This document shows positions 1 through 5,005 of a stretch of 5,005 bases of DNA, piece by piece (the stretch's first letter is position 1; every line of letters begins with the position of its first letter). Both the position numbers and the translations under genes were made by a program. The stretch covers positions 1 through 5,005 of the forward strand of contig NZKX01000073.1 of assembly GCA_002694025.1 (NCBI GenBank), read 5' to 3'. Source of the stretch: Fidelibacterota bacterium. Lineage in GTDB: Bacteria > Marinisomatota > Marinisomatia > Marinisomatales > UBA1611. The notes beneath the pieces were generated by a model, which ran no database searches, was not told the origin of the DNA, and was given only the letters and a program-made list of their open reading frames with translations.

Positions 1-310
1 GTATTTGTTGCATGATTTTCAATAAATCTTCTTCAATATTTTGCAACTCAGTCTCTAAATCTTTCAATTTATTTCCAAGCTCCCTTGTTTTCAAAATTAT
101 TTCTGAAACGTTTTCACCAGATTTTTTTGCCTTCCCAATAGATTCGGAAGCCGCATTCCTTTGAGCCCTCATTAAACTAGCATTTGTTTTCAATTTTCTT
201 ATTTGGGAATCAAGTTGTAAAACATGCTCTAAATCATATATCTCACCTCTCCTTGCTAGGGATTTCTGGTATGTTTCTTTATTTTTCCTTAATTCTTTAA
301 TTGAAATCAT
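1..310 (-). CDS. serS: Seryl-tRNA synthetase, N-terminal part (truncated by window edge)
   Basis: The reverse strand reads ATG at 310-308 and stays open to base 1, giving 103 codons of an incomplete gene. The product would attach serine to tRNA-Ser (and tRNA-Sec if present) in the cytoplasm. What is visible is the family's N-terminal antiparallel coiled-coil arm, which grips the long variable arm of tRNA-Ser. The protein opens MISIKELRKNKETY, has an LARRG at residues 18-22, the family-typical QRN at 50-52 followed by S55 and IGKAKKSGE at 58-66, then a charged heptad-like helix KTRELGNKLKDLETELQNIEE (roughly 74-94). The catalytic class II domain lies outside the window, so motifs 1-3 cannot be checked. 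The start is supported by a Shine-Dalgarno-like AAGGA 9 nt upstream. It is transcribed divergently from the polysaccharide genes and is probably a housekeeping gene flanking the variable locus. I am confident of the family from the arm sequence pattern. Confidence 0.9.
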   Translation of the reverse strand, partial: MISIKELRKNKETYQKSLARRGEIYDLEHVLQLDSQIRKLKTNASLMRAQRNAASESIGKAKKSGENVSEIILKTRELGNKLKDLETELQNIEEDLLKIMQQI

Positions 311-319
311 CTATAGAAT

Positions 320-324
320 TCCTT
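320..324 (-). promoter_or_regulatory. serS: Ribosome binding site of serS
   Basis: On the minus strand AAGGA lies 9 nt before the serS ATG. It fixes that start and is notable because the first two polysaccharide genes on the other strand have no comparable site. Confidence 0.55.
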
Positions 325-347
325 TTTATACATCAAAATTTATTTTA

Positions 348-378
348 TTTACAGTCACATTACTAAAATATTAGTCAA
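348..378 (-). promoter_or_regulatory. Weak candidate serS promoter
   Basis: On the minus strand TTGACT (378-373) is a good -35-like hexamer. TGTAAA (353-348) lies 19 bp further on and matches a -10 box only in part. Transcription would start near 341, leaving a leader of about 30 nt that still contains the AAGGA site. This is pattern matching in AT-rich DNA, so it is tentative; no T-box-like leader could fit in so short a transcript. Confidence 0.22.
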
Positions 379-392
379 ACCTTACATTTATT

Positions 393-404
393 TTGCCCGG
401 GCAA
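393..404. repeat. 12-bp perfect palindrome TTGCCCGGGCAA
   Basis: The sequence is self-complementary with its centre between 398 and 399. Its G+C-rich core stands out in very AT-rich DNA. It lies between the two divergent genes, about 15 bp upstream of the candidate serS -35 box and 161 bp before the exporter ATG. It could be a binding site for a dimeric regulator. It has no loop and no following T-run that would suggest a terminator. Confidence 0.4.
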
Positions 405-425
405 TTATAACTAGGTTTTTAGATA

Positions 426-444
426 CAATAAGAATAACTTATTG
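426..444. repeat. Inverted repeat CAATAAG-N5-CTTATTG
   Basis: Two perfect 7-bp arms (426-432 and 438-444) flank the spacer AATAA. The size and symmetry fit an operator for a dimeric helix-turn-helix protein. They could also form a weak RNA hairpin, but the stem is A/T-rich and no U-tract follows, so a terminator is unlikely. Chance occurrence in AT-rich DNA cannot be excluded. Confidence 0.35.
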
Positions 445-564
445 CATACAAACTAGGAATCCTATCGATAAAAAAGCGCCCAATTTAAAATTATAGGGTA
501 AAAATAGCATCAATCTCAAAGTATTCACGTAGTTGTCTTCTTTATTTGTTCTATTATTCAAAAA

Positions 565-2289
565 ATGAAAAATCTAATTAAAAGAATTTGCATTCTATTG
601 CTTGGATTCCAAAGTCTTGTCGTTGCTCAAACAATAGATTTGAACAGTTTACGTATCGCTGAAAAACAAGCTGCAAGATTACAAAACACTACAAGAGATG
701 TTTCTAACGTTAACAAATCCGAGACCTCTATTGCACTTGATTCTCCAATAAATAGTGATAAATATCTGGTTGGCCCGGGCGATCAGCTTCGTTTAAATAT
801 CATTTCGAGTAATGAAACCTTTGATTACAGCCTAATTATTTCTCCAAATGGTACCCTACTAATCCCTTCAGTAGGAATCATAGATTGTAATGGTTTGACC
901 TTGCGTAAACTTATTGATAAAATAAAAACAACTGTTAAAAATTGGAATAATAATATTAAGATTAATGTGGAACTTGAAAAAATTAGAAAATTTAGAGTTC
1001 TTGTTGCTGGGCAATTTAATAATGCTGGATTTTTTAATAGTACTCCTGTCACACGTGTTTCTGATCTTTTTAAAGTTGTAGAAAAAGGATATAAAAGCTC
1101 CTTAAAATCTTCAAAGAAAAAACAAGTAAACAGAACATATTCTGAATCACTTGGAATGCAGTCTATTTTAGCTGTAGATGACTTTTACTCTAGAAAACTA
1201 GGTACAGATATTGAATTTGAAAGCGATTTTCCAAAGCTATCAAAAAGGAATATTCAGATTATTCGTAATGAAGATACTCTACATGTTGATATTGAAAAAT
1301 TTAAAGTCAATGGGAATGTAAAGTATAATCCATATGTTCACCAAAAAGACATTATTAAAATACCTTACGAGACTGAATACTTCTACGTTAGTGGAGGAGC
1401 TCAAAAACCTGGAAAATACGAATTTAAAGAGGGTGAATCTGTTTTAGATGCCATTCAAATTTCAGGTGGTTTTCAATCAGGTGTGGATCTAAACAAGATT
1501 AAGATTACTAGAAGTTTCTTTAATAAACCCTCCATGTCATTTTTTGTTGATATAAAAAATATTGAAACTATTCCGATAATCGTAAATGATCATATAATGA
1601 TTCCATATTTATCCATAAGTGAACCTCATGAAATGGTTAAAATTGACGGCAGAATCAAGCACCCTGGAGAATATCCTATTAAACCTGGAGTTACAACTGT
1701 AAATGATATTATTAGAGATGCCGGGGGCTTTTTATCTGATTCAGATTCTACAAAATTTATAATCAATAATAGGACTATTTCCTCTTCGCCTGATAGAGAA
1801 CTTGAAAGGATATTATTAAAAGATCAACTCAATAGATCAGTAGAAGAGCAAGCATATGTTAAAGCTAGAATTAGGACACAAAAAGGATCATTGGAAATGG
1901 CAATACATTCTTCTTCCAAGATGGATCATCTTTTAACAAATAATGATGAAATTATAATAGCAAAATCCTTTCCTTATGTGGAAGTAATTGGAGCGGTTCC
2001 ATTCCCCGGAAGATACTCTTTTGAAGATAAATTAACTGCTAATGATTATATAAAAATGGCTGGTGGATTATCTAAAAATTCTAGTGGTAGAAAATTTCTT
2101 GTAAAATCAATAAGTGGTCAAAGGATTAAGTTAAACAACAAATATGATTTAGAAAGTGGCGATGTAATTTTTATTCCTGAAAAAATTGAGTATAATGACG
2201 AGTTTTTTCTTTTTAAGGAATTGACGAAATCAATCAGTGAGATTGCTCTTGCAGTATATTATTTTGGATACTTCTTAATCAATGATTGA
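565..2289 (+). CDS. Polysaccharide export protein, Wza-like with SLBB repeats
   Basis: The product (574 aa) is predicted to form the periplasmic/outer-membrane exit channel for a surface polysaccharide. Residues 1-21 form a signal peptide (basic start, hydrophobic core, VVA before Q22); there is no lipobox cysteine, so it appears not to be a lipoprotein, unlike E. coli Wza. A Poly_export domain spans about 65-140 and carries the family hallmark VGPGDQL (69-75). Four SLBB-like units follow. The first starts at 143 (FRVLVAGQFNNAGFF) and is split by a Lys/Ser-rich insertion at about 172-228, ending DIIKIP (262-267). The second runs 273-347 (VSGGAQKPGKYEF), the third from 358 (KIDGRIKHPGEY) with an insertion at about 403-440, and the fourth 472-538 (EVIGAVPFPGRY to DVIFIP). 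The C-terminal segment 546-571 is hydrophobic or amphipathic and may be the helix that crosses the outer membrane, as in Wza. No Shine-Dalgarno precedes the ATG; the leader is just ATTCAAAAA. It is first in the operon, 6 bp before the co-polymerase gene. The family is certain; the exact polymer is unknown. Confidence 0.92.
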   Translation: MKNLIKRICILLLGFQSLVVAQTIDLNSLRIAEKQAARLQNTTRDVSNVNKSETSIALDSPINSDKYLVGPGDQLRLNIISSNETFDYSLIISPNGTLLIPSVGIIDCNGLTLRKLIDKIKTTVKNWNNNIKINVELEKIRKFRVLVAGQFNNAGFFNSTPVTRVSDLFKVVEKGYKSSLKSSKKKQVNRTYSESLGMQSILAVDDFYSRKLGTDIEFESDFPKLSKRNIQIIRNEDTLHVDIEKFKVNGNVKYNPYVHQKDIIKIPYETEYFYVSGGAQKPGKYEFKEGESVLDAIQISGGFQSGVDLNKIKITRSFFNKPSMSFFVDIKNIETIPIIVNDHIMIPYLSISEPHEMVKIDGRIKHPGEYPIKPGVTTVNDIIRDAGGFLSDSDSTKFIINNRTISSSPDRELERILLKDQLNRSVEEQAYVKARIRTQKGSLEMAIHSSSKMDHLLTNNDEIIIAKSFPYVEVIGAVPFPGRYSFEDKLTANDYIKMAGGLSKNSSGRKFLVKSISGQRIKLNNKYDLESGDVIFIPEKIEYNDEFFLFKELTKSISEIALAVYYFGYFLIND

Positions 2290-2295
2290 TTAATT

Positions 2296-3498
2296 ATGAA
2301 ACTTACACCCCACGAACAAAAAATCTTAAATATAGTCAATGCTAATCCCAAAGTAATTGATCAACCTCTCATAAGAAGCAGGGTTGCTAAGAGATATGGT
2401 CTTACCGAGAAAACCCTTAGAAACAGAATTGCAGAATTAAGGAAAAGAGGATTATTAAATAAGAAACCGGAGAAAAAAGCTGATCAACATATACCATTAA
2501 TCACAGAAAATGATGAGATTAATATAAATGCTGTTTGGGAAATCATTCTCACAAAGAAACGGTTTCTCTTGAAATTTTCTTTTTTTAGCACACTAGTAGG
2601 ATTAACATATTCTTTACTTGCAACAGTCTACTTTGCATCTCGGATATCATTGTATCCTGCCGGAGAACTAATTCAGAGTGGTGGTGCTCTAGGTGATTTC
2701 CAAGGTCTTGCTAAATCTTTTGGTCTGGGTGCTTTAGGAAACGCCCCTACATATAATATTCCAGATATTATTAACAGCCGTAAACTTAAAAAAGATATTG
2801 TTCTAAAGAGCTGGAAAAACTTTAAGAGTCCTGAAGGAAGTAATCTTATTGAATTTTGGGATTTAGACAAACCGTCCTTCTTTTCTCCATTAAGTATAAT
2901 AAAAAAGCTGTTGCCTGCTGGTAATATTTCCGTAAGCAAGTTTGATAAAGCATTAGATGAAGCAATACAGAAACTTGATGAATTAATTGGAGTAAAAGAG
3001 GAAATTTCGGGGTTAATATCAGTAACTGTACTTTTGCAGGATGCACAATTGGCATCAGATGTTGCAAACTATATCGCTGAATACGTTAAAAATTTTATTT
3101 CGGTTGAACAAAAACGTGAAGCTTCCCGAAATAGAACTTTTATTGAAAACCAAATGCAAGATGCAAAGTTCCAAAATGAAAAATCTGAAGATTCACTTAC
3201 TGAATTTCGGAAAAAAAATCCTCTGAGACTAGACACTCCCTCCATCGAAATGAAAAGAGAACGTCTTGAGAGTGCTGTTGTAGAGAATAGGGCAGTTTAT
3301 ATTACTTTACGTCAACAATTTGAAATAGCAAAAATTGAAGAAGCTAAAGAAAAGCTATTAATTAATATTCTTGATACTGCAGAGCCTGCTGTTAAAAAAG
3401 CAAAACCAAAACGTACTCTTATAGTCCTAATGTCTTTCTTTGGTGGCTTATTGTTTGCTGTTCCATTTGCAATATATTTTGACAGAAAAAAAATTTAA
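2296..3498 (+). CDS. Wzz-type polysaccharide co-polymerase with N-terminal winged-helix domain
   Basis: This 400-aa inner-membrane protein should control polysaccharide chain length as an oligomer facing the periplasm. Residues 3-55 look like a winged helix-turn-helix: helix 1 about 5-15, helix 2 about 24-34, and a recognition helix after the turn GLTEKTLRNRIAELRKRG (35-52), followed by LL and basic residues. A linker (56-73) leads to the Wzz domain, which starts at INAVWEIILTKKRFLLK (77-93) and enters TM1 (about 92-113). The periplasmic part includes the usual ISVTVLLQDAQLASDVANYI block (241-260) and a long helical, coiled-coil-prone region (265-350). Then comes the proline-containing pre-membrane motif LDTAEPAVKKAKPKR (359-373) and TM2 (374-395). 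The tail is only five residues (DRKKI), so no fused tyrosine kinase is present. The HTH domain would lie in the cytoplasm. Only ATG 2296 is a plausible start, because the next Met is residue 287. No Shine-Dalgarno is visible; translation may be coupled to the exporter gene 6 bp upstream. The Wzz assignment is firm, the wHTH likely. Confidence 0.88.
   Translation: MKLTPHEQKILNIVNANPKVIDQPLIRSRVAKRYGLTEKTLRNRIAELRKRGLLNKKPEKKADQHIPLITENDEININAVWEIILTKKRFLLKFSFFSTLVGLTYSLLATVYFASRISLYPAGELIQSGGALGDFQGLAKSFGLGALGNAPTYNIPDIINSRKLKKDIVLKSWKNFKSPEGSNLIEFWDLDKPSFFSPLSIIKKLLPAGNISVSKFDKALDEAIQKLDELIGVKEEISGLISVTVLLQDAQLASDVANYIAEYVKNFISVEQKREASRNRTFIENQMQDAKFQNEKSEDSLTEFRKKNPLRLDTPSIEMKRERLESAVVENRAVYITLRQQFEIAKIEEAKEKLLINILDTAEPAVKKAKPKRTLIVLMSFFGGLLFAVPFAIYFDRKKI
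2302..2460 (+). other. Winged helix-turn-helix domain fused to the co-polymerase
   Basis: Residues 3-55 of the protein begin LTPHEQKILNIV and contain the helix-turn-helix core YGLTEKTLRNRIAELRK followed by RGLL, a pattern common to MarR-, Lrp- and GerE-like DNA-binding domains. It is basic (many Arg/Lys in the recognition helix) and is in frame with, and inseparable by start codons from, the membrane part. DNA binding is inferred from the pattern only; it could instead bind protein partners. Confidence 0.6.
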
Positions 3499-4792
3499 TA
3501 AACTTTTTCCCATTCTTAGATCTCGACTGTTTAAAAATTCTTTTTATACAGGCTTGGCATTAATATTCATTGGTCTAATTCCTTTCGTATTCAACTTTTT
3601 AGTTGGGCGTACATTTGGTGCTGGTGTTTTGGGTAAAGTAAACATCACAATAAATTTTTGTCTAATCATTACAATATTTATATCAAACTTTTTTGGTAGT
3701 GCCGGTAATAAATTTCTAGCAGAATTCCGCGGAAGTAGAGACTCTGATAGCTTTTTGTATACCTTGAAAATCATACTTTTTGGATCATCAGGAATTTTAC
3801 TAATTACAGGAATTGTCTTATTCTTTTTATGGGATTATTTATCAGTAAAATTTTCATTACCCTCTGAGTTGTTTTTCCCAATCATATTGTACATTTTTTT
3901 GCGAACAATATATATATTGTTTAGAAGGGTGTTCTATGGAATGGATTTAGTAAAACAATATGCACAAAACGAAATCTTTTCAGCCCTGATTATGCTCACT
4001 TCAATTTTCTATTTATGTTACAATAATTTATCCGACTTTTTAGTGCATGCCTATATAGTTAGCTATTCATTTTTTTTTATTTTTGGAATAAACACCTTTA
4101 TAAAAAATTTCGACAAAATTATTTCTGGATTAGATATAAAGAATAACATATCTAAAAAATATGTACTCAAAGATTTTTCAAAATATGGTTTAGTAAGTAT
4201 GATTGGAACCGTAGCTAGCACAGGGACTGGTTATCTATCTGTTATAGTTACAGGAATTTATTTGAATCATTCAGAGGCAGGCATATATACTGCAGCACTT
4301 TCGATTGTGAGTATTCTAATGTTTTTCCCAAAATTATTCATTCAAGTTTTCTTACCAGAATTCTCCAAATTATTTGGTCAAGGTGACAAAAGGAAGATCG
4401 TTTATATTTTTAAAAAAACTTTTTTTACTGTACTTGTATTTTCATTATTCATTTGTTTGTTTTTATTTTTCTTAAGCGAGGAGTTACTTGGTTTTTTCGG
4501 CAAGGATTTTTCAAGTGGTAGTTTAATCCTGAAAATAATAATTCCAAGTATCTTTATTAGGATGGTTTCCGTTCCTTGTAATGCATTTCTTTCTGGTACG
4601 AAGTTTATTATAATTCCGAATATAGGTGGAATTATCATATTCATTATTTCATTTATATCTTGGATAATTTTAATTCCTAAATACTACGAAACTGGCGTTG
4701 CATTAGGCTACAGTATTGGCGTAATTATTGGTATTGGATATCAAATTATCAGTGCTTTATTTAAATTAAAATCATTCACTATAAATAATTAA
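3479..4792 (+). CDS. Wzx-type flippase (MOP/polysaccharide biosynthesis family)
   Basis: The 437-aa product is predicted to flip undecaprenyl-linked repeat units across the inner membrane. About twelve hydrophobic helices can be drawn (roughly residues 23-44, 55-78, 95-117, 128-148, 163-181, 186-206, 236-258, 268-293, 307-332, 345-362, 374-398, 405-428). Family patterns include FGAGVLGKVN (46-55), the start of helix 8 with HSEAGIYTAALSI (264-276) and LPEFSKLFGQGDKRK (292-306), and LLGFFGKDFSSG (336-347). Length is normal for Wzx. The start is unusual: the first in-frame ATG (3941, residue 155) would delete four helices, so a non-ATG codon must be used. TTG 3479 gives a short polar N-terminus (MTEKKFNKLFPILRSR) before helix 1 and overlaps the co-polymerase gene by 20 nt; TTG 3440 or GTG 3443 are in frame but add a hydrophobic stretch and a longer overlap. 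No Shine-Dalgarno is visible, so translational coupling is likely. Substrate cannot be inferred. Confidence 0.87.
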   Translation: MTEKKFNKLFPILRSRLFKNSFYTGLALIFIGLIPFVFNFLVGRTFGAGVLGKVNITINFCLIITIFISNFFGSAGNKFLAEFRGSRDSDSFLYTLKIILFGSSGILLITGIVLFFLWDYLSVKFSLPSELFFPIILYIFLRTIYILFRRVFYGMDLVKQYAQNEIFSALIMLTSIFYLCYNNLSDFLVHAYIVSYSFFFIFGINTFIKNFDKIISGLDIKNNISKKYVLKDFSKYGLVSMIGTVASTGTGYLSVIVTGIYLNHSEAGIYTAALSIVSILMFFPKLFIQVFLPEFSKLFGQGDKRKIVYIFKKTFFTVLVFSLFICLFLFFLSEELLGFFGKDFSSGSLILKIIIPSIFIRMVSVPCNAFLSGTKFIIIPNIGGIIIFIISFISWIILIPKYYETGVALGYSIGVIIGIGYQIISALFKLKSFTINN

Positions 4793-4801
4793 CAAACCTA
4801 T

Positions 4802-5005
4802 ATGCTTGCACTCCCACTTATTATAAGGTACTACATGTATTCGTTCCTTCTTATTGACTCAATAAGTGGTTTTATAAGGATATATCTTGATATCACTAAT
4901 CCTGTATTTAATATAGGTTATTGGACTAGAGGGCCAATACTGATTTTATTAATTTATTTTTATTTTTTAAAACTTTTCAAAAAAAATATTTTTTTTGATG
5001 AGTTA
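4802..5005 (+). CDS. Polytopic membrane protein, N-terminal fragment; Wzy polymerase/O-antigen ligase-like
   Basis: An open frame starts at ATG 4802, 9 bp after the flippase stop, and runs uninterrupted to the window end (68 codons). The visible protein begins MLALPLIIRYYMYSFLLIDS, continues SGFIRIYLDI (22-31), PVFNIGYWTRGP (34-45), then a strongly hydrophobic ILILLIYFYF (46-55) followed by LKLFKK. This hydrophobic opening with an early FLLIDSISG segment and a loop leading to RGP before a second helix resembles the starts of Wzy-type polymerases and WaaL-type ligases. Those families diverge strongly, so the name rests largely on context: exporter, Wzz and Wzx are present and Wzy is the missing partner. 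An alternative ATG at 4835 has an AAGG 6 nt upstream and may be the true start. The gene is incomplete, so topology and the large periplasmic loop expected of Wzy cannot be checked. Confidence 0.6.
   Translation, partial: MLALPLIIRYYMYSFLLIDSISGFIRIYLDITNPVFNIGYWTRGPILILLIYFYFLKLFKKNIFFDEL
4825..4828 (+). promoter_or_regulatory. Possible ribosome binding site for an internal start at 4835
   Basis: AAGG lies 6 nt before the in-frame ATG at 4835, a normal Shine-Dalgarno spacing, whereas the upstream ATG at 4802 has nothing similar. It suggests that the protein may begin MYSFLLIDS rather than MLALPL. Confidence 0.35.

Larger units (their letters stand above)
311..564. other. Divergent intergenic region between serS and the polysaccharide operon
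   Basis: This 254-bp stretch has no convincing open reading frame on either strand and separates two divergent transcription units, so it should hold both promoters. I see no clear sigma-70 promoter for the plus-strand operon. It contains a cluster of short symmetrical elements: a perfect palindrome at 393-404, a 7-bp inverted repeat at 426-444 and a small one at 454-464. AACTAGG also occurs twice (409-415 and 451-457), 42 bp apart. The roughly 100 bases from 465 to the operon start show nothing recognisable. No RfaH-type ops element is visible. Confidence 0.6.

Noticed and set aside
393..444. Intrinsic terminator made from the palindromes between the divergent genes
   Set aside because: The genes diverge, so no transcript should end here, and neither element is followed by a T-run in a suitable orientation.
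825..1052. Minus-strand open frame of 75 codons
   Set aside because: It lies wholly opposite the Poly_export domain of the exporter gene, has no recognisable domain and is a shadow of that well-supported gene.
2673..3067. Two overlapping minus-strand open frames opposite the co-polymerase gene
   Set aside because: Both are antisense to a clear Wzz-family sequence and show low-complexity, unrecognisable translations.
3041..3226. Plus-strand open frame inside the co-polymerase gene
   Set aside because: It is an alternative frame of the coiled-coil region and has no domain or ribosome site.
3440..3478. Longer flippase start at TTG 3440
   Set aside because: It would add a hydrophobic stretch (YCLLFHLQYIL) that simply mirrors the TM2 coding region of the previous gene and a 59-nt overlap; TTG 3479 gives the usual short basic N-terminus.
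3544..3774. Minus-strand open frame opposite the flippase
   Set aside because: It is antisense to the first membrane helices of the flippase; its apparent openness follows from the base composition.
4402..4644. Minus-strand open frame opposite the flippase C-terminal half
   Set aside because: It is antisense to clear membrane helices and has no independent support.
1..5005. CRISPR array, tRNA, transposon ends or prophage genes
   Set aside because: I saw no regularly spaced repeats, cloverleaf-like sequence, transposase motifs or phage proteins in the window.

Overview
This is an AT-rich window (clearly below 40% G+C by eye) from a Gram-negative bacterium. The Gram-negative call rests on an outer-membrane polysaccharide exporter of the Wza type (Poly_export plus SLBB repeats) and a Wzz-type co-polymerase. 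The species cannot be fixed from the sequence. The base composition and weak or absent Shine-Dalgarno sites on the surface-polysaccharide genes would fit an AT-rich marine lineage such as Marinimicrobia or Bacteroidota, but this is a guess.

Layout: bases 1-310 (minus strand) hold the 5' end of a seryl-tRNA synthetase gene (serS), cut by the window edge. Bases 311-564 are a 254-bp divergent intergenic region with several short inverted repeats and presumably both promoters. From 565 to the window end, four tightly packed plus-strand genes form an apparent operon. They are a periplasmic/outer-membrane polysaccharide export protein (565-2289); a Wzz-family chain-length regulator carrying an N-terminal winged-helix DNA-binding-like domain (2296-3498); a 12-helix Wzx-type flippase with a non-ATG start overlapping the previous gene (about 3479-4792); and the first 68 codons of a membrane protein that resembles the N-terminus of Wzy polymerases/O-antigen ligases (4802 to beyond 5005). 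Gaps are 6 bp, -20 bp and 9 bp.

Together these look like the start of a Wzx/Wzy-type surface polysaccharide (O-antigen, capsule or exopolysaccharide) locus. Lipid-linked repeat units are flipped by the flippase and polymerised by the polymerase-like protein. Chain length is set by the Wzz-like protein, and the product leaves through the SLBB exporter. Glycosyltransferases are expected downstream, outside the window. The most unusual element is the fusion of a cytoplasmic winged-helix/HTH domain to the Wzz co-polymerase, which hints at a direct link between the polysaccharide machine and nucleic-acid binding or gene control.
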